DNA of 64,000 nt from a bacterium HR33 (lineage in GTDB: Bacteria; Gemmatimonadota; Gemmatimonadetes; Gemmatimonadales; GWC2-71-9). The translations under genes were made by a program, and so were the position numbers. Positions 28,421-37,255 of this stretch are shown piece by piece. Where the stretch lies: positions 112,001-176,000 of the forward strand of contig BEIJ01000003.1 in the NCBI GenBank assembly GCA_002923375.1. Direction: 5' to 3'. How positions within the stretch are numbered: position 1 is the stretch's first letter; every line of letters starts with the position of its first letter. The notes beneath the pieces were generated by a model, which worked only from the letters and a program-made list of their open reading frames with translations, ran no database searches and was not told the DNA's origin.

Positions 28421-28494
28421 TGCCCCTGGGGTGACTCGAACACCCGACCAACGGTTTAGGAAACCGCTGCTCTATCCATCTGAGCTACAGGGGC
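28421..28494 (-). tRNA. tRNA-Arg (CCT anticodon)
   Basis: 74-nt cloverleaf on the minus strand. The acceptor arms GCCCCTG/CAGGGGC pair fully, with discriminator A. The D-arm contains AGCTCAGATGGATAGAGC, the anticodon loop is TTCCTAA (anticodon CCT), and the T-arm is GGGTGTTCGAGTCACCC. CCA is not encoded. A possible promoter TTCAAT-17-TAAGTT (-10 at 28506-28511) lies just upstream. The flanks 28293-28420 and 28495-28709 hold no recognisable gene. Confidence 0.95.
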
Positions 28495-28682
28495 TTCGGC
28501 ACAAGAACTTAATCTCTACCGGCGCTCGATTGAAGCCACCCTGTCCCGAACCGGCCTTTTGCACTTATCCACATCACAGACATGCCTGCCGGTAGTACCG
28601 GGTCGGACTGGCTAGTAAACAGTGCGGTTCGGATGCCGGCTCCGTTCCTGGATATCGACATTTAACACGCCATGTGAACTTC

Positions 28683-28700
28683 TTTTCCACTTGTGGAAAA
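28683..28700. repeat. 18-bp palindrome with DnaA-box-like halves
   Basis: TTTTCCAC-TT-GTGGAAAA, a perfect inverted repeat in an AT-richer 200-bp gap. The right half with one more base reads TGTGGAAAA, one of the DnaA-box variants. A TTATCCACA is at 28565-28573. It lies just after the acyP stop but has no T-run in the needed place. More likely a protein-binding site than a terminator. Confidence 0.45.
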
Positions 28701-28709
28701 AGTGCTTAT

Positions 28710-28979
28710 CTATCTGATATCAAAGAAGTTATCAGTCACGAGCTCATCCGACATATGCGATCTTTCCACTCGGTCTACCCGCGCTGCGGGGGGTCCTTTT
28801 TTGAGTATCTCTTCCAGTTCCCTCAGCGTCTCTTCCGGTCCTTCGGCTACCACTTCTACCTGCCCTCCCGGCAAGTTCCTCACCCATCCCTTGAGCCCTA
28901 AGCGGTCGGCCCGGCGCTTGACGAACCAGCGGAAACCCACGCCCTGCACCAGGCCGTAGATCACCCATCGTGCGGTCAC
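28710..28979 (-). CDS. acyP: Acylphosphatase
   Basis: 89-residue small enzyme hydrolysing acyl phosphates. The signature is complete: [12 protein letters not shown] with the phosphate-binding Arg17, and [13 protein letters not shown] with the catalytic Asn35. Length is standard. ATG 28979 overlaps the upstream dedA stop, so it is the terminal gene of the surE-side operon. Confidence 0.95.
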   Translation of the reverse strand: MTARWVIYGLVQGVGFRWFVKRRADRLGLKGWVRNLPGGQVEVVAEGPEETLRELEEILKKGPPAARVDRVERSHMSDELVTDNFFDIR

Positions 28980-29617
28980 AGGGCCTCCGCTGCTCCTTTA
29001 GCCTTTTGTCTCCGCCGGTGCCGGCGAATGTACCAGGCTAGCACGACCGCTATTAGTGGCACCAGTGCTATGGTAGCCCAGGTGCTGAGCCTGCGCACCT
29101 CCTCTTGTTGAAGGACCGAAGCGTGTTGTCCTATGAACCACCCGATCCAGACCAGAATTGCGCACCAGATACCCGCCCCTGCCGCTGTGTAGAGGGCGAA
29201 CCGATCGAGCCTCATCCCGGAAAGGCCTGCCGGCAGGGAGATGTACTGCCTTATCAGCGGGACCAGTCTTCCTATGAACGTGCCGATCTCTCCATGTCTG
29301 CGGAAGAATGCTTCAGCGCGTTCCAGCGTTTCGGCTCTCAGAAAGAAGTAACGGCCGTAGCGATGCAGTAGCGGGCGGCCGAGTCGCCGGGCGACTGCGT
29401 AGTTGAATACTGCGCCGAGCAGACTGCCCAGGATGCCGCAGCCCAGGGCGATCCAGAAGTTCATCCGGCCCTGCGCCGCGAGGTATCCGGCGGGAGGCAT
29501 CACTACTTCACTGGGGAATGGAAAGAAAGAGGACTCCAGAGCCATCAGCAGCACGATCCCGGGGTATCCCAGGGCGAAGATGGTTTCGGTGAGCCAGTAA
29601 ACGATGCTATCCAGCAT
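28976..29617 (-). CDS. DedA-family membrane protein
   Basis: 213-residue VTT/DedA protein of the inner membrane, a probable undecaprenyl-phosphate or phospholipid translocase. Motifs: [22 protein letters not shown] in the first re-entrant region, and [22 protein letters not shown] with the conserved arginines. Four to five hydrophobic helices. It ends with a basic tail. It shares an ATGA overlap with acyP and follows pcm after 4 nt. It is the second DedA paralogue of the window and closer to the canonical E. coli form than the one at 8808. Confidence 0.9.
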   Translation of the reverse strand: MLDSIVYWLTETIFALGYPGIVLLMALESSFFPFPSEVVMPPAGYLAAQGRMNFWIALGCGILGSLLGAVFNYAVARRLGRPLLHRYGRYFFLRAETLERAEAFFRRHGEIGTFIGRLVPLIRQYISLPAGLSGMRLDRFALYTAAGAGIWCAILVWIGWFIGQHASVLQQEEVRRLSTWATIALVPLIAVVLAWYIRRHRRRQKAKGAAEAL

Positions 29618-29621
29618 TGTG

Positions 29622-30308
29622 CTAGCGGTTTTCGCCCTCCGGCAAAGGCGCGCCGTAGCGACCTACCAGGGGTAAGAAATTGGCGGTACCCAACCGCTCG
29701 ACCCGAGTGCTCCGTCCTTCGCGCCTGATCCGTATCAGTTCTTGCCCGCTGTTTCCCATCAGGGCCATTACCAACCGCCCGCCCTCGTCCAGTTGCTCCA
29801 GAAGGGGCTTTGGGACTTGGGGCGCTGCCGCGGCCACCAGGATCGCTTGATAGGGGGCGTAAGGCCGCCATCCCAAAGTGCCGTCTCCCACCAGAACCGT
29901 CACATTTTCCAGGCCTGCGGCTCGGAGTGCCGATCGGGCCGTGGCCGCCAGTTCGGGCACGCGTTCGATCGAAAAAACCTGGGCGGCGAGAAACCCTAGC
30001 AGCGCTGTCTGGTAGCCCGACCCTGTGCCCACCTCCAGTACCTTCTCGTCTCCCCGTAATTCCAGTGCCTCAAGGTAGCGAGCCTGGGTGGACGGCTGGG
30101 AGATGGTCTGGCCCCATCCGATCGGCAGCGCCACGTCCTCGTACGCCCGGGCGCGCAGCCCCTCCGGAACGAACAGGTGTCTGGGGATTTCCGCAAAGGC
30201 CCTGAGAACCGCCAGGTTCTCTATTCCACCGGCGCGCAGTTGCTCCACCAAGCGTTCCCGGTAGCCGGCGTATCCGTCGCCCGGAGACCCTATTCTCCTA
30301 GCCGCCAT
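29622..30308 (-). CDS. pcm: Protein-L-isoaspartate O-methyltransferase
   Basis: Repairs isoaspartyl residues with SAM. 228 residues from ATG 30308. Family motifs are PRHLFVPEGLRARAYEDVALPIGWGQTISQPSTQARYLE and the SAM loop VLEVGTGSGYQTALL, followed by GDGTLGW. The gene overlaps surE by 19 nt; the surE-pcm pairing is common in bacteria. Confidence 0.95.
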   Translation of the reverse strand: MAARRIGSPGDGYAGYRERLVEQLRAGGIENLAVLRAFAEIPRHLFVPEGLRARAYEDVALPIGWGQTISQPSTQARYLEALELRGDEKVLEVGTGSGYQTALLGFLAAQVFSIERVPELAATARSALRAAGLENVTVLVGDGTLGWRPYAPYQAILVAAAAPQVPKPLLEQLDEGGRLVMALMGNSGQELIRIRREGRSTRVERLGTANFLPLVGRYGAPLPEGENR

Positions 30309-31039
30309 TTTCTCACGTCTTCCAGAAGGTCGTAATTGGTCAAGTCCACGTGAAGCGGGGTTACCGAAATGTAGCCGTCCTGCACCGCCCGGAAGTCGGA
30401 ATCTTCCCCGCCGGACCAGGAGATCTGGCCCCCGCCGATCCAGTACATCCGCCGTCCCCAGGGATCTTTGGTTTCCATCAGCGATTCGCTGAACACCCTG
30501 CGGCCCAGCGTGGTCACCCGGATACCCTTTATGGCATCTCCCGGCAGGTTCGGCAGGTTGATATTCAGCAGGGTCTCTTTGGGGAACTGCGGGACCCGCA
30601 CTACTCCCCGCACCAGGCGTTCCAGCCATTCTCGCTGGGTATCCATCAGCTCCAGGTCCTGGCCCGCAAAGGAGATCGCAACGCCCGGGATTCCGAGAGA
30701 CAGACCCTCCATGGCCGCCGCCACGGTCCCCGAGTACAGCACGTCCTCTCCCATGTTGGGGCCGTGGTTGATGCCCGAAAAAACGAAGTCGGGGCGCACA
30801 TCGAGCAGCGCACCCAGGGCCAAAAGCACGCAGTCGGTGGGCGTTCCGTCCACCTGAAAAGCTCCGTCTGGCCGGCGCACCGGCCTGAGGGGCCGCGTGA
30901 GCGTCAGCGAGTGACTGGTCCCGCTTTGCTCCCGATCCGGCGCCACCACGGTTACGCTACCCACTGTGCGGCACACGTCGGCCAGGAGCGCCAAGCCGCG
31001 GGCCAGGATGCCGTCGTCGTTACTGACCAGAATGTTCAA
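30290..31039 (-). CDS. surE: 5'-nucleotidase SurE
   Basis: 249-residue metal-dependent nucleotidase. The N-terminal SNDDG (Asp8, Asp9) binds the metal; VAPDREQSGTSHSLTL and FSGINHGPNMGEDVLYSGTVAAAMEG are the other invariant blocks. It dephosphorylates nucleoside 5'/3'-monophosphates. It overlaps pcm by 19 nt and merR by 20 nt. Confidence 0.96.
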   Translation of the reverse strand: MNILVSNDDGILARGLALLADVCRTVGSVTVVAPDREQSGTSHSLTLTRPLRPVRRPDGAFQVDGTPTDCVLLALGALLDVRPDFVFSGINHGPNMGEDVLYSGTVAAAMEGLSLGIPGVAISFAGQDLELMDTQREWLERLVRGVVRVPQFPKETLLNINLPNLPGDAIKGIRVTTLGRRVFSESLMETKDPWGRRMYWIGGGQISWSGGEDSDFRAVQDGYISVTPLHVDLTNYDLLEDVRKWRLGE

Positions 31040-31397
31040 CCGGGACTTTGCCGTCGAGGATATCTAGGATGTGCTTCAGCTCCGCCCGCAAATTCTCTAC
31101 CGTCTCATGCTGCAACGCAAGCCGCGCCTCGGACCTGAGACTGCCCGTCCTGCGATACTCCTCGATCCGCTGGCGCGCACCCTCTATGGTGTACTTCTCG
31201 GTGTAGAGCAAATGCTTGACCAGTAAGATCAGCTCTATCTCCCGCCGCTGATAAACCCGATTGCCCGATCGATTCTTCGCCGGATTGAGAAAGCGAAACT
31301 GGCTCTCCCAGTACCTGAGCACGTGCGGCTTGAGATCGGTGAGCTGGCAAACGTCACCGATCGAGAAAAACTCCTGCACCGGACGCGATACCGTCAC
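31020..31397 (-). CDS. MerR-family transcriptional regulator
   Basis: 125 residues. An N-terminal MerR helix-turn-helix and wing (FFSIGDVCQLTDLKPHVLRYWESQF, then NRVYQRREIELILLVKHLLY) and a short C-terminal coiled coil. It lacks cysteines or another visible ligand pocket, resembling the small MerR proteins often found near gpsA/plsY or ihfA. I chose GTG 31397, which overlaps the gpsA stop (GTGA). The target is unknown. Confidence 0.85.
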   Translation of the reverse strand: MTVSRPVQEFFSIGDVCQLTDLKPHVLRYWESQFRFLNPAKNRSGNRVYQRREIELILLVKHLLYTEKYTIEGARQRIEEYRRTGSLRSEARLALQHETVENLRAELKHILDILDGKVPVEHSGQ

Positions 31398-32389
31398 CGC
31401 CAGCGCTCCGCTTTCAGTTCCCTCTCCATCAGATCCGCGATCGCCCGCCGCGGCTCCTTGCCCTGAAACAAGACCTGCTCCACCTGGGCCGCTATGGGAA
31501 GCTCCACCCCCACACGCGAGGCAAGCTCCACCGCCGCCCGGGCCGTGTTCACACCTTCCGCCACAGTGCGCCGCTCCCGGAGCACCTCCTCCAGCTTCCT
31601 CCCCTTCCCTATCTCCACACCCAAAGAGCGATTGCGGCTCAGAGCCCCTGTGGCCGTAAGAATCAAATCCCCCATGCCGGCTAGACCGGCAAAGGTAGCA
31701 GGGTCGGCTCCCATAGCCTCCCCCAGTCGCGTCATCTCGGCCAGCCCGCGGGTGATAAGGGCGGCCCTGGGATTGTTCCCCAGCCCCATCCCTTCCAGGA
31801 TCCCCGCCGCAATGGCTATCACATTCTTCAACGCTCCCCCGAGCTGAACACCCAGGACATCCCCGCTGGTGTAAACCCGGAAGTACCCGTTGGAAAAAGC
31901 CCGCTGTACCGTTTCTGCGGCTGACCAATCGGCCGAGGCCGCAACTACCGCCGTGGGCTGTTTCTGGTACACCTCCTGCGCAAAGCTCGGCCCCGAGAGC
32001 GCCACGACGGGAAGCTCGCCTAGCTCCTCCTGTAACACCGCCGTCATCGTCTCCAGCGACCCCGGTTCCAGCCCCTTGGAGACGCTGACCACGATGGGCG
32101 AGCCCCTGAGCCATCGTTTCATCTGCCGGCTCACCGCCCTCACCGCGTGAGAAGGCGCTGCCGAAACGATGAGCTCAGCTCCAGAAACGACCGGCTCCAA
32201 CTCCGAGTACGCGAGCAGGCTCGCCGCCAGCGGAGCGCCGGGCAAAAAGAGGCTGTTCTCGTGCGTTCGGTTTATAGCCTCCACCACTTCCGGCTCTCTG
32301 GCCCAAATGCGCACCTCGTGGCCCGATCCGGCCAGCAAATGCGCCAGGGTGGTGCCCCAGCTTCCCGCCCCTACCACGCCGATCTTCAT
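31394..32389 (-). CDS. gpsA: Glycerol-3-phosphate dehydrogenase (NAD(P)+)
   Basis: 331-residue enzyme that reduces dihydroxyacetone phosphate to sn-glycerol-3-phosphate for phospholipids. N-terminal Rossmann motif GVVGAGSWGTTLA, then SVSKGLEP, ALSGPSFAQEV, GALKNVIAIAAG (catalytic lysine), GLAGMGDLILTATGALSRN. ATG 32389 overlaps plsY by ATGA. plsY and gpsA together supply and use glycerol-3-phosphate. Confidence 0.96.
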   Translation of the reverse strand: MKIGVVGAGSWGTTLAHLLAGSGHEVRIWAREPEVVEAINRTHENSLFLPGAPLAASLLAYSELEPVVSGAELIVSAAPSHAVRAVSRQMKRWLRGSPIVVSVSKGLEPGSLETMTAVLQEELGELPVVALSGPSFAQEVYQKQPTAVVAASADWSAAETVQRAFSNGYFRVYTSGDVLGVQLGGALKNVIAIAAGILEGMGLGNNPRAALITRGLAEMTRLGEAMGADPATFAGLAGMGDLILTATGALSRNRSLGVEIGKGRKLEEVLRERRTVAEGVNTARAAVELASRVGVELPIAAQVEQVLFQGKEPRRAIADLMERELKAERWR

Positions 32390-32991
32390 GAAGCAGCCTG
32401 CTTGTGGCGCAGCCGCGACTCGGTGCCTCGAAGGAGCCTCTGAATGTTGCTCCTGTGAGTGTATACGATCAGCAGAGCGAGCCCGATCCCCACGGCGAGA
32501 ATCCGCTCGTCCTGGGGACCGAAAAGCAACACGCCGAGCGGGAAGAACAGCGCCGCGCTCAGGGACCCTACCGACACGTATCCCGAGATCCAGACCACCA
32601 AGATCCACACCGCCGCGCTAGCCGCGAACGCTGCCGGAGCAAGAGCCGCCACCACCCCCGCCGCCGTCGCCACTCCTTTGCCACCGCGGAACCGCACAAA
32701 GACGGAGTAGATGTGCCCCAGCACCGCAACCGCCCCCAGAACGACAGGTAACCAGGGAGAATCGCCGCTCCAAGGCGCAATCCACAGAACGGGTATCGCC
32801 CCTTTGAGAACATCAAACAATCCCACCGGTACGGCGTATTTCAACCCCAGCACCCGGTACAGATTGGTGGCCCCCAAGTTGCGGCTCCCGTGCTCCCTGA
32901 GGTCGATCCCCGCGGCCAACCTGGCCACTACGTAGCTCGTCGGAATCGAGCCCAGGAGATAGGCCATCAACACCCCGGCTATCAGTTTCAC
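32386..32991 (-). CDS. plsY: Glycerol-3-phosphate acyltransferase PlsY
   Basis: 201-residue inner-membrane acyltransferase that acylates glycerol-3-phosphate using acyl-phosphate. Conserved loops: GSIPTSYVVARL, GSRNLGATNLYRVLG, and HIYSVFVRFRGGKGVATAAG. About five transmembrane helices. It lies 3 nt after der and overlaps gpsA. The partner plsX is not in the window. Confidence 0.95.
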   Translation of the reverse strand: MKLIAGVLMAYLLGSIPTSYVVARLAAGIDLREHGSRNLGATNLYRVLGLKYAVPVGLFDVLKGAIPVLWIAPWSGDSPWLPVVLGAVAVLGHIYSVFVRFRGGKGVATAAGVVAALAPAAFAASAAVWILVVWISGYVSVGSLSAALFFPLGVLLFGPQDERILAVGIGLALLIVYTHRSNIQRLLRGTESRLRHKQAAS

Positions 32992-32994
32992 CGA

Positions 32995-34329
32995 TCAATC
33001 CTGCTTGGCGCTCTTGCTCCGCTTCTTCTTGAAGCGAATCCTTATCGGCACCCCTTCGAAGCCCCACGCCTCTCGGAAACCTCGCAGCAAGTACCTCCGG
33101 TACGATTCCGGAATGTCGTCGGGCCGATTGGCCACCACCGCAAACGTAGGCGGTGCCACTCCGATCTGAGAGGCGTATAAGAGCTTCACTTCCCGCCCCG
33201 CCTTTTGGGGCGGCTGGTTTCGCTCCACCAAGTCCCGCAACAACCGGTTCACCTCCGCCGTAGTCACCCTCCTGCCCCGCTCCTCCGCCACCGAAAGCAC
33301 CAGGTCCAAGATCTTGCGCACCCTGAGACCGGTAAGGGCCGACACGTACACGAAGGGGATCGCCTGAAGCTCGGGCACCCGCTCCTTTACCGACTTTTCC
33401 CCCCGCGCCGCCGTCCCCGCGTCTTTATCCCCGACCAGATCCCACTTGTTGACCGCCACGATCAGACCACAGCCCTGTTCCAGGGCGCGGCGGGCGATCC
33501 TTACATCCTGCGACTGGAAGCCGAGGGTGGCATCGACCACCAACACGCAGACATCAGCCCGCTCGATCGCCCGCTCGGTCCGCAGGGCGGAGTAAAACTC
33601 GATCTCATCTATTACTTTCGATCGACGCCGTAACCCCGCAGTATCTATGAAGTTGAGCGTCCGACCTTGATACCGCAAGAGGGAGTCGACAGGGTCTCGC
33701 GTGGTGCCCGGCTCGGGGGTCACTATGCTGCGTTCCTCTCCGAGCAGGCGGTTGACGATGCTTGACTTGCCTACGTTGGGGCGCCCCACCACGGCCACTT
33801 GAATTGCCGCCGAATCTTGGGGCGCGCGGGTCTCCGGCAGGCGTGAGGTGATCAGGTCCAGCAGGTCGCCGCTTCCCTTCCCGCTGGCCGCCGAGACCGG
33901 GATGGGTTCTCCTAGACCTAGGGCGTGAAAAGCGTGGTGGGAAGTAGTCTCGGGGAGTTCGTCGGCCTTGTTGGCTACCAATATTACCCGTTCGCGGTGA
34001 GGTCTCAGAATTTGGGCGATTTCCTCGTCGACCGGTTGCAGTCCTTCCTGGCAGTCCACTACGAATAGCACCAGGTCGGACTCCGCGATCGCGCGTTCGA
34101 CGTGCCGCCGGATGGCTTCGGCTATTGCGTCTCCCTTTCCGGGAATCCAACCTCCGGTATCGACCAGCCAGAACTCTTTACCCCGCCAGCTGGCCGCTGA
34201 GAAGTGGCGATCCCGGGTGACTCCGGGGCGCTCGCTCACTATGGCCTCCCGGCGTCCCACCATCCGGTTGAACAGGGTCGATTTCCCCACGTTGGGCCGG
34301 CCTACGATGGCCACCGTAGCCCGCTTCAC
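32995..34329 (-). CDS. der: Ribosome-assembly GTPase Der/EngA
   Basis: 444-residue double-GTPase. Two G domains: GRPNVGKST, then DTGG and NKAD in the first, and again GRPNVGKSS, DTAG and NKWD in the second. A C-terminal KH-like domain ends in a lysine-rich tail. It acts in 50S ribosome maturation. GTG 34329 overlaps the DUF512 gene by GTGA. Gene order DUF512-der-plsY-gpsA is also known in clostridia. Confidence 0.96.
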   Translation of the reverse strand: MKRATVAIVGRPNVGKSTLFNRMVGRREAIVSERPGVTRDRHFSAASWRGKEFWLVDTGGWIPGKGDAIAEAIRRHVERAIAESDLVLFVVDCQEGLQPVDEEIAQILRPHRERVILVANKADELPETTSHHAFHALGLGEPIPVSAASGKGSGDLLDLITSRLPETRAPQDSAAIQVAVVGRPNVGKSSIVNRLLGEERSIVTPEPGTTRDPVDSLLRYQGRTLNFIDTAGLRRRSKVIDEIEFYSALRTERAIERADVCVLVVDATLGFQSQDVRIARRALEQGCGLIVAVNKWDLVGDKDAGTAARGEKSVKERVPELQAIPFVYVSALTGLRVRKILDLVLSVAEERGRRVTTAEVNRLLRDLVERNQPPQKAGREVKLLYASQIGVAPPTFAVVANRPDDIPESYRRYLLRGFREAWGFEGVPIRIRFKKKRSKSAKQD

Positions 34330-35600
34330 ACCGGCTGAACCTCGTGCAAGGCGTCGGTGAAGTGATACGAGGGCCGGCACTCGACCGGCACGGCGGCGGC
34401 CAGGTCGGCCCAGCTGACGTCGTCCAGGAACCGGCCGTGCTGGTTGAGAGCCTCACCCGGAAGCAGCGCCAGGTCCAAGTCAGTCCGCTCCCGGAGAGCT
34501 CCAATGAAGCTCCTTCCGGGAAGAAGGCCTGCGCAGGTGACCGATGGTCCGAAAAGCTCGTTCGACAGAACGATCAGCTCGAACTGCGCTCCGCACCGCT
34601 GTTCCAGTGTGCGGAGCACTTCGGGCATGAGCCGGCCCATGGCGGTTCCCGTCAGCACCGCTATCTTCTGTCCGGTCAGTTGCGGGATCGGTCCCGACTC
34701 CGCGATCTGTTTCTGCAGATAGCGAACGCTTCCTACGCCGTTTTCCACTTGTTCGAATTCGTCGTACCAGTCCGCCGGGGGCAAGGGCAGCTCGGCTCTC
34801 AGGTAGAGCTCGTCGGAGCCGTACACCCAGCGCCTGCCTCGCTCGCTAAGGGCGCGCTCCCCGAAGCGGTGCACTATCGCTACCGCAGCCCGGCACTCTT
34901 CCCGGGTAGGTTCTCTTACCAGGTGATGCTTGCTGAAGCTGGTAAGTCCCACCGGAACTACCGCGGCGGAGAGCACCCACTGGCCCAGGCTGTAGAGGTC
35001 TTCGAGGCTTCTTTCCAGCACCGGCCCGTCGTTTACCCCGGGCTGAAGCACGATCTGGGTGTGGAACCTTATCCCGCCGGCGGCGAACATCCGCAGCTGC
35101 TCCATGATATCCGGAGCCAGCGGGTTGCGGAGGATGCGCCGCCTGACCACCGGATCGGTGGCGTGGACCGATACGTAGAGCGGTGAGAGGCGGTAAGCCA
35201 GAATGCGCTCCACGTCCTTGGCTTTGAGGTTGGTGAGCGTGGCGAAGTTGCCGTAGCGGAACGAAAGGCGGTAGTCGTCGTCTCGAATGTACAGGGTGTC
35301 GCGGAGCCCGTCTGGGAGGCCGTCCACGAAGCAGAAGTCGCACCGGTTGCCGCAGCGGCGGATTCTGGGGGGTTCCAGCTCCACGCCCAGGGGGATTCCT
35401 TCCGGCCGCTCTATGTCGTACTCCACCAGCTCCCCGTCCGGGTGGCGGGCGAGCAGCACGAATCTCTCCTCGGCGCTGAGAAACTCCCAGTCCAGGAAGT
35501 CTTCCAGGGGCCGGCCGTCTATCTCGAGCAACTCGGTCCCGGGCCGGATGCCCAGCTCTTCGGCCACCGATCCCGGACTTACCGACGCTACGCGAATCAT
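34326..35600 (-). CDS. DUF512 PDZ/radical-SAM protein
   Basis: 424 residues. An N-terminal PDZ-like segment (VSPGSVAEELGIRPGTELLEIDGRPL), then a radical-SAM-like core with Cys83, Cys87 and Cys90 (CX3CX2C), and the C-terminal DUF512 domain (QLTGQKIAVLTGTAMG). The family is widely conserved but its biochemical role is, to my knowledge, not settled. Tight overlap with der suggests a role linked to ribosome assembly or iron-sulphur chemistry. The start ATG 35600 has an AAAGGAA Shine-Dalgarno. Confidence 0.88.
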   Translation of the reverse strand: MIRVASVSPGSVAEELGIRPGTELLEIDGRPLEDFLDWEFLSAEERFVLLARHPDGELVEYDIERPEGIPLGVELEPPRIRRCGNRCDFCFVDGLPDGLRDTLYIRDDDYRLSFRYGNFATLTNLKAKDVERILAYRLSPLYVSVHATDPVVRRRILRNPLAPDIMEQLRMFAAGGIRFHTQIVLQPGVNDGPVLERSLEDLYSLGQWVLSAAVVPVGLTSFSKHHLVREPTREECRAAVAIVHRFGERALSERGRRWVYGSDELYLRAELPLPPADWYDEFEQVENGVGSVRYLQKQIAESGPIPQLTGQKIAVLTGTAMGRLMPEVLRTLEQRCGAQFELIVLSNELFGPSVTCAGLLPGRSFIGALRERTDLDLALLPGEALNQHGRFLDDVSWADLAAAVPVECRPSYHFTDALHEVQPV

Positions 35601-35620
35601 GGGTTCCTTTCCAATTAGAA

Positions 35621-35679
35621 GGCGGGAAGAGTGAAGCGGGAAGCCGTGAGCTCGTGCCTCCCGCTTCGCACTTCCCGCC
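35621..35679. repeat. Long imperfect inverted repeat, 21-bp arms
   Basis: Left arm 35621-35641 begins GGCGGGAAGAGTGAAGCGGG; right arm 35659-35679 begins TCCCGCTTCGCACTTCCCGC. Two mismatches over 21 bp and a 17-nt loop. It lies between tRNA-Gly and the DUF512 gene. Could be a processing signal or terminator for tRNA-Gly read-through (no T-run seen), or a member of a dispersed GC-rich repeat family. Confidence 0.7.
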
Positions 35680-35690
35680 GTCCCTAAAAG

Positions 35691-35762
<72 letters not shown>

Positions 35763-35775
35763 AGGCTCGATAGAG

Positions 35776-35805
35776 AGTATCTATACCCTCCCATCGAGCT
35801 GTCAA
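35776..35805 (-). promoter_or_regulatory. Promoter of tRNA-Gly
   Basis: Minus-strand TTGACA (35805-35800), 18-bp spacer, GATACT (35781-35776). The start would fall about 7 nt later, just before the tRNA 5' end at 35762. A TAGATA at 16-bp spacing is an alternative -10. Confidence 0.5.
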
Positions 35806-35836
35806 GCGGTAGCGGTGCTCCGGGCCCGCTACCGCT

Positions 35837-37255
35837 TCATCCGGTCTTGTATCGCCAGGCTACTATCCCCTCCCCGCTAGGCGTGAGCTGGAACTGCTTG
35901 ATCCCGTTCGGCTCGATCGTTTGAGCCGAAATCGTCTCTGTGGCCACCACCTGCCCCTCGGAGTTCAGGAACTCGAAGGTTATGGCGGGAACATTGGTGG
36001 CCTGACTCCGCAGGTTGGAGATGGTACCGACCACCTCGTAGCCGCCCGGCGCTTCGCGGCCCAGCTGTACCTCCACCTGGTAAGTCATCTGGTTGGCCCG
36101 GCGCAGCCACACGTCGGTGGAATCGTCGTTACCCAACAGCTGATAGGCGGCGGCGATCAGCCGCACTACCTGCTGGTTCTGGGGATCCACCTCCCTCAAC
36201 CGGTGCGCTGCCGGAAGCATGCGTGAAGCGTACACCCTTACCGAATCGGGAAGCTGCTTCCCCTGCGCATCCTGAGCCAGCTGAAAGTAGGCGTTCACCA
36301 AGTTGAACAGCCCGTTGCGGTAGTAGGGATTCCGCTCCAAGCCCAGCTCGAATGCCTTAGCGGCCAGCCCTGCATTGTCGGTCCGGAACAAGGACACCCC
36401 TACCCTAAACAAATCCAGAGGATCCATCTGGTCCGCTCGGGCCAGGATGCTGTCGTAAAGCTGGATCGCTCCGGTCGTATCGCCGGCCGCTAGCAGAGAC
36501 CGGGCGTGACCGGTCAGACCCTCGGGATCGTCGGGCCGAATCTTCCGGTACTCTCCAAACCACGTGGCCGCGGAATCCCACTCCTCCAAAACTTCGTAGA
36601 TCCGGGCCACGTTCTGGACCGACTTCTCGTGTATCTCCGCGTGCGCCGTATCCCCGGCGGCAATTCTGGCGGCCAGCTTGTAATAGTGCAGCGCACTGTC
36701 CGCATTGTCCTCGGTCGCGAATATCGTTCCGAGGTAGAAAGAAGCCGTGGGGTCGTCTTGATACAGCTCGTTGGCCAGACGGAACCGGTCCTTGGCCCGT
36801 TCGTAATCGTTGTTGCGCATCCCTTCGATGCCCTGGTTGGCGACCCGTGCCCACACCACCTGCCGGTACTGGCTGATGTCCTCCTTACAACCGGGCATCG
36901 CCGCTTCGGTCTTGTCGAAGGCGCTGTCGGCTCCCTCGCCGTCGCCGCTCAGGGCATAGTAAATGCCCATGAAGTACCACACGCTGGGGTCCTCCGCCAA
37001 TCCTCCCTGCAGCGCCTCGGTCAGAGATCTGCGGGCACCCTCTAGCGCTTCCCGCCGCTTCAAGGTGTCCTCGGTCCCCGTGGCATTCTGGATGTAGAGG
37101 ACCGCACGGGTTACGGCAAAGTGCGTGGTCTTGATGTCGCACTGCCCCGCTTCACCTTGTCCCCAAGCAGAGGGAACCAGTCCCAGAACCAAAGCCCCCA
37201 CTGCAGCTAGACTCGCCTGCTTGCTCATCCTCGCTTGCTCCCTGGTAAAGGTCAT
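35837..37255 (-). CDS. Secreted TPR-repeat protein
   Basis: 472 residues. Signal peptide (KQASLAAVGALVLGLVPSAWG, cleavage before QGEAGQ), then many TPR-like helical pairs (for example VWYFMGIYYALSGDGEGADSAFDK, ERAKDRFRLANELYQDDP, ASFYLGTIFATEDNADSALHYY). The C-terminal 90 residues form a beta-rich domain. Probably a periplasmic scaffold of unknown partner. ATG 37255 overlaps the larC stop (ATGA); ATG 37228, nearer the signal peptide, is an alternative start. The gap to tRNA-Gly (35763-35836) holds only that tRNA's promoter. Confidence 0.75.
   Translation of the reverse strand: MTFTREQARMSKQASLAAVGALVLGLVPSAWGQGEAGQCDIKTTHFAVTRAVLYIQNATGTEDTLKRREALEGARRSLTEALQGGLAEDPSVWYFMGIYYALSGDGEGADSAFDKTEAAMPGCKEDISQYRQVVWARVANQGIEGMRNNDYERAKDRFRLANELYQDDPTASFYLGTIFATEDNADSALHYYKLAARIAAGDTAHAEIHEKSVQNVARIYEVLEEWDSAATWFGEYRKIRPDDPEGLTGHARSLLAAGDTTGAIQLYDSILARADQMDPLDLFRVGVSLFRTDNAGLAAKAFELGLERNPYYRNGLFNLVNAYFQLAQDAQGKQLPDSVRVYASRMLPAAHRLREVDPQNQQVVRLIAAAYQLLGNDDSTDVWLRRANQMTYQVEVQLGREAPGGYEVVGTISNLRSQATNVPAITFEFLNSEGQVVATETISAQTIEPNGIKQFQLTPSGEGIVAWRYKTG

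Noticed and set aside
28683-28700. Rho-independent terminator of acyP
   Set aside because: No T-run after the stem on the transcribed strand and only a 2-nt centre; a protein-binding palindrome is more plausible.
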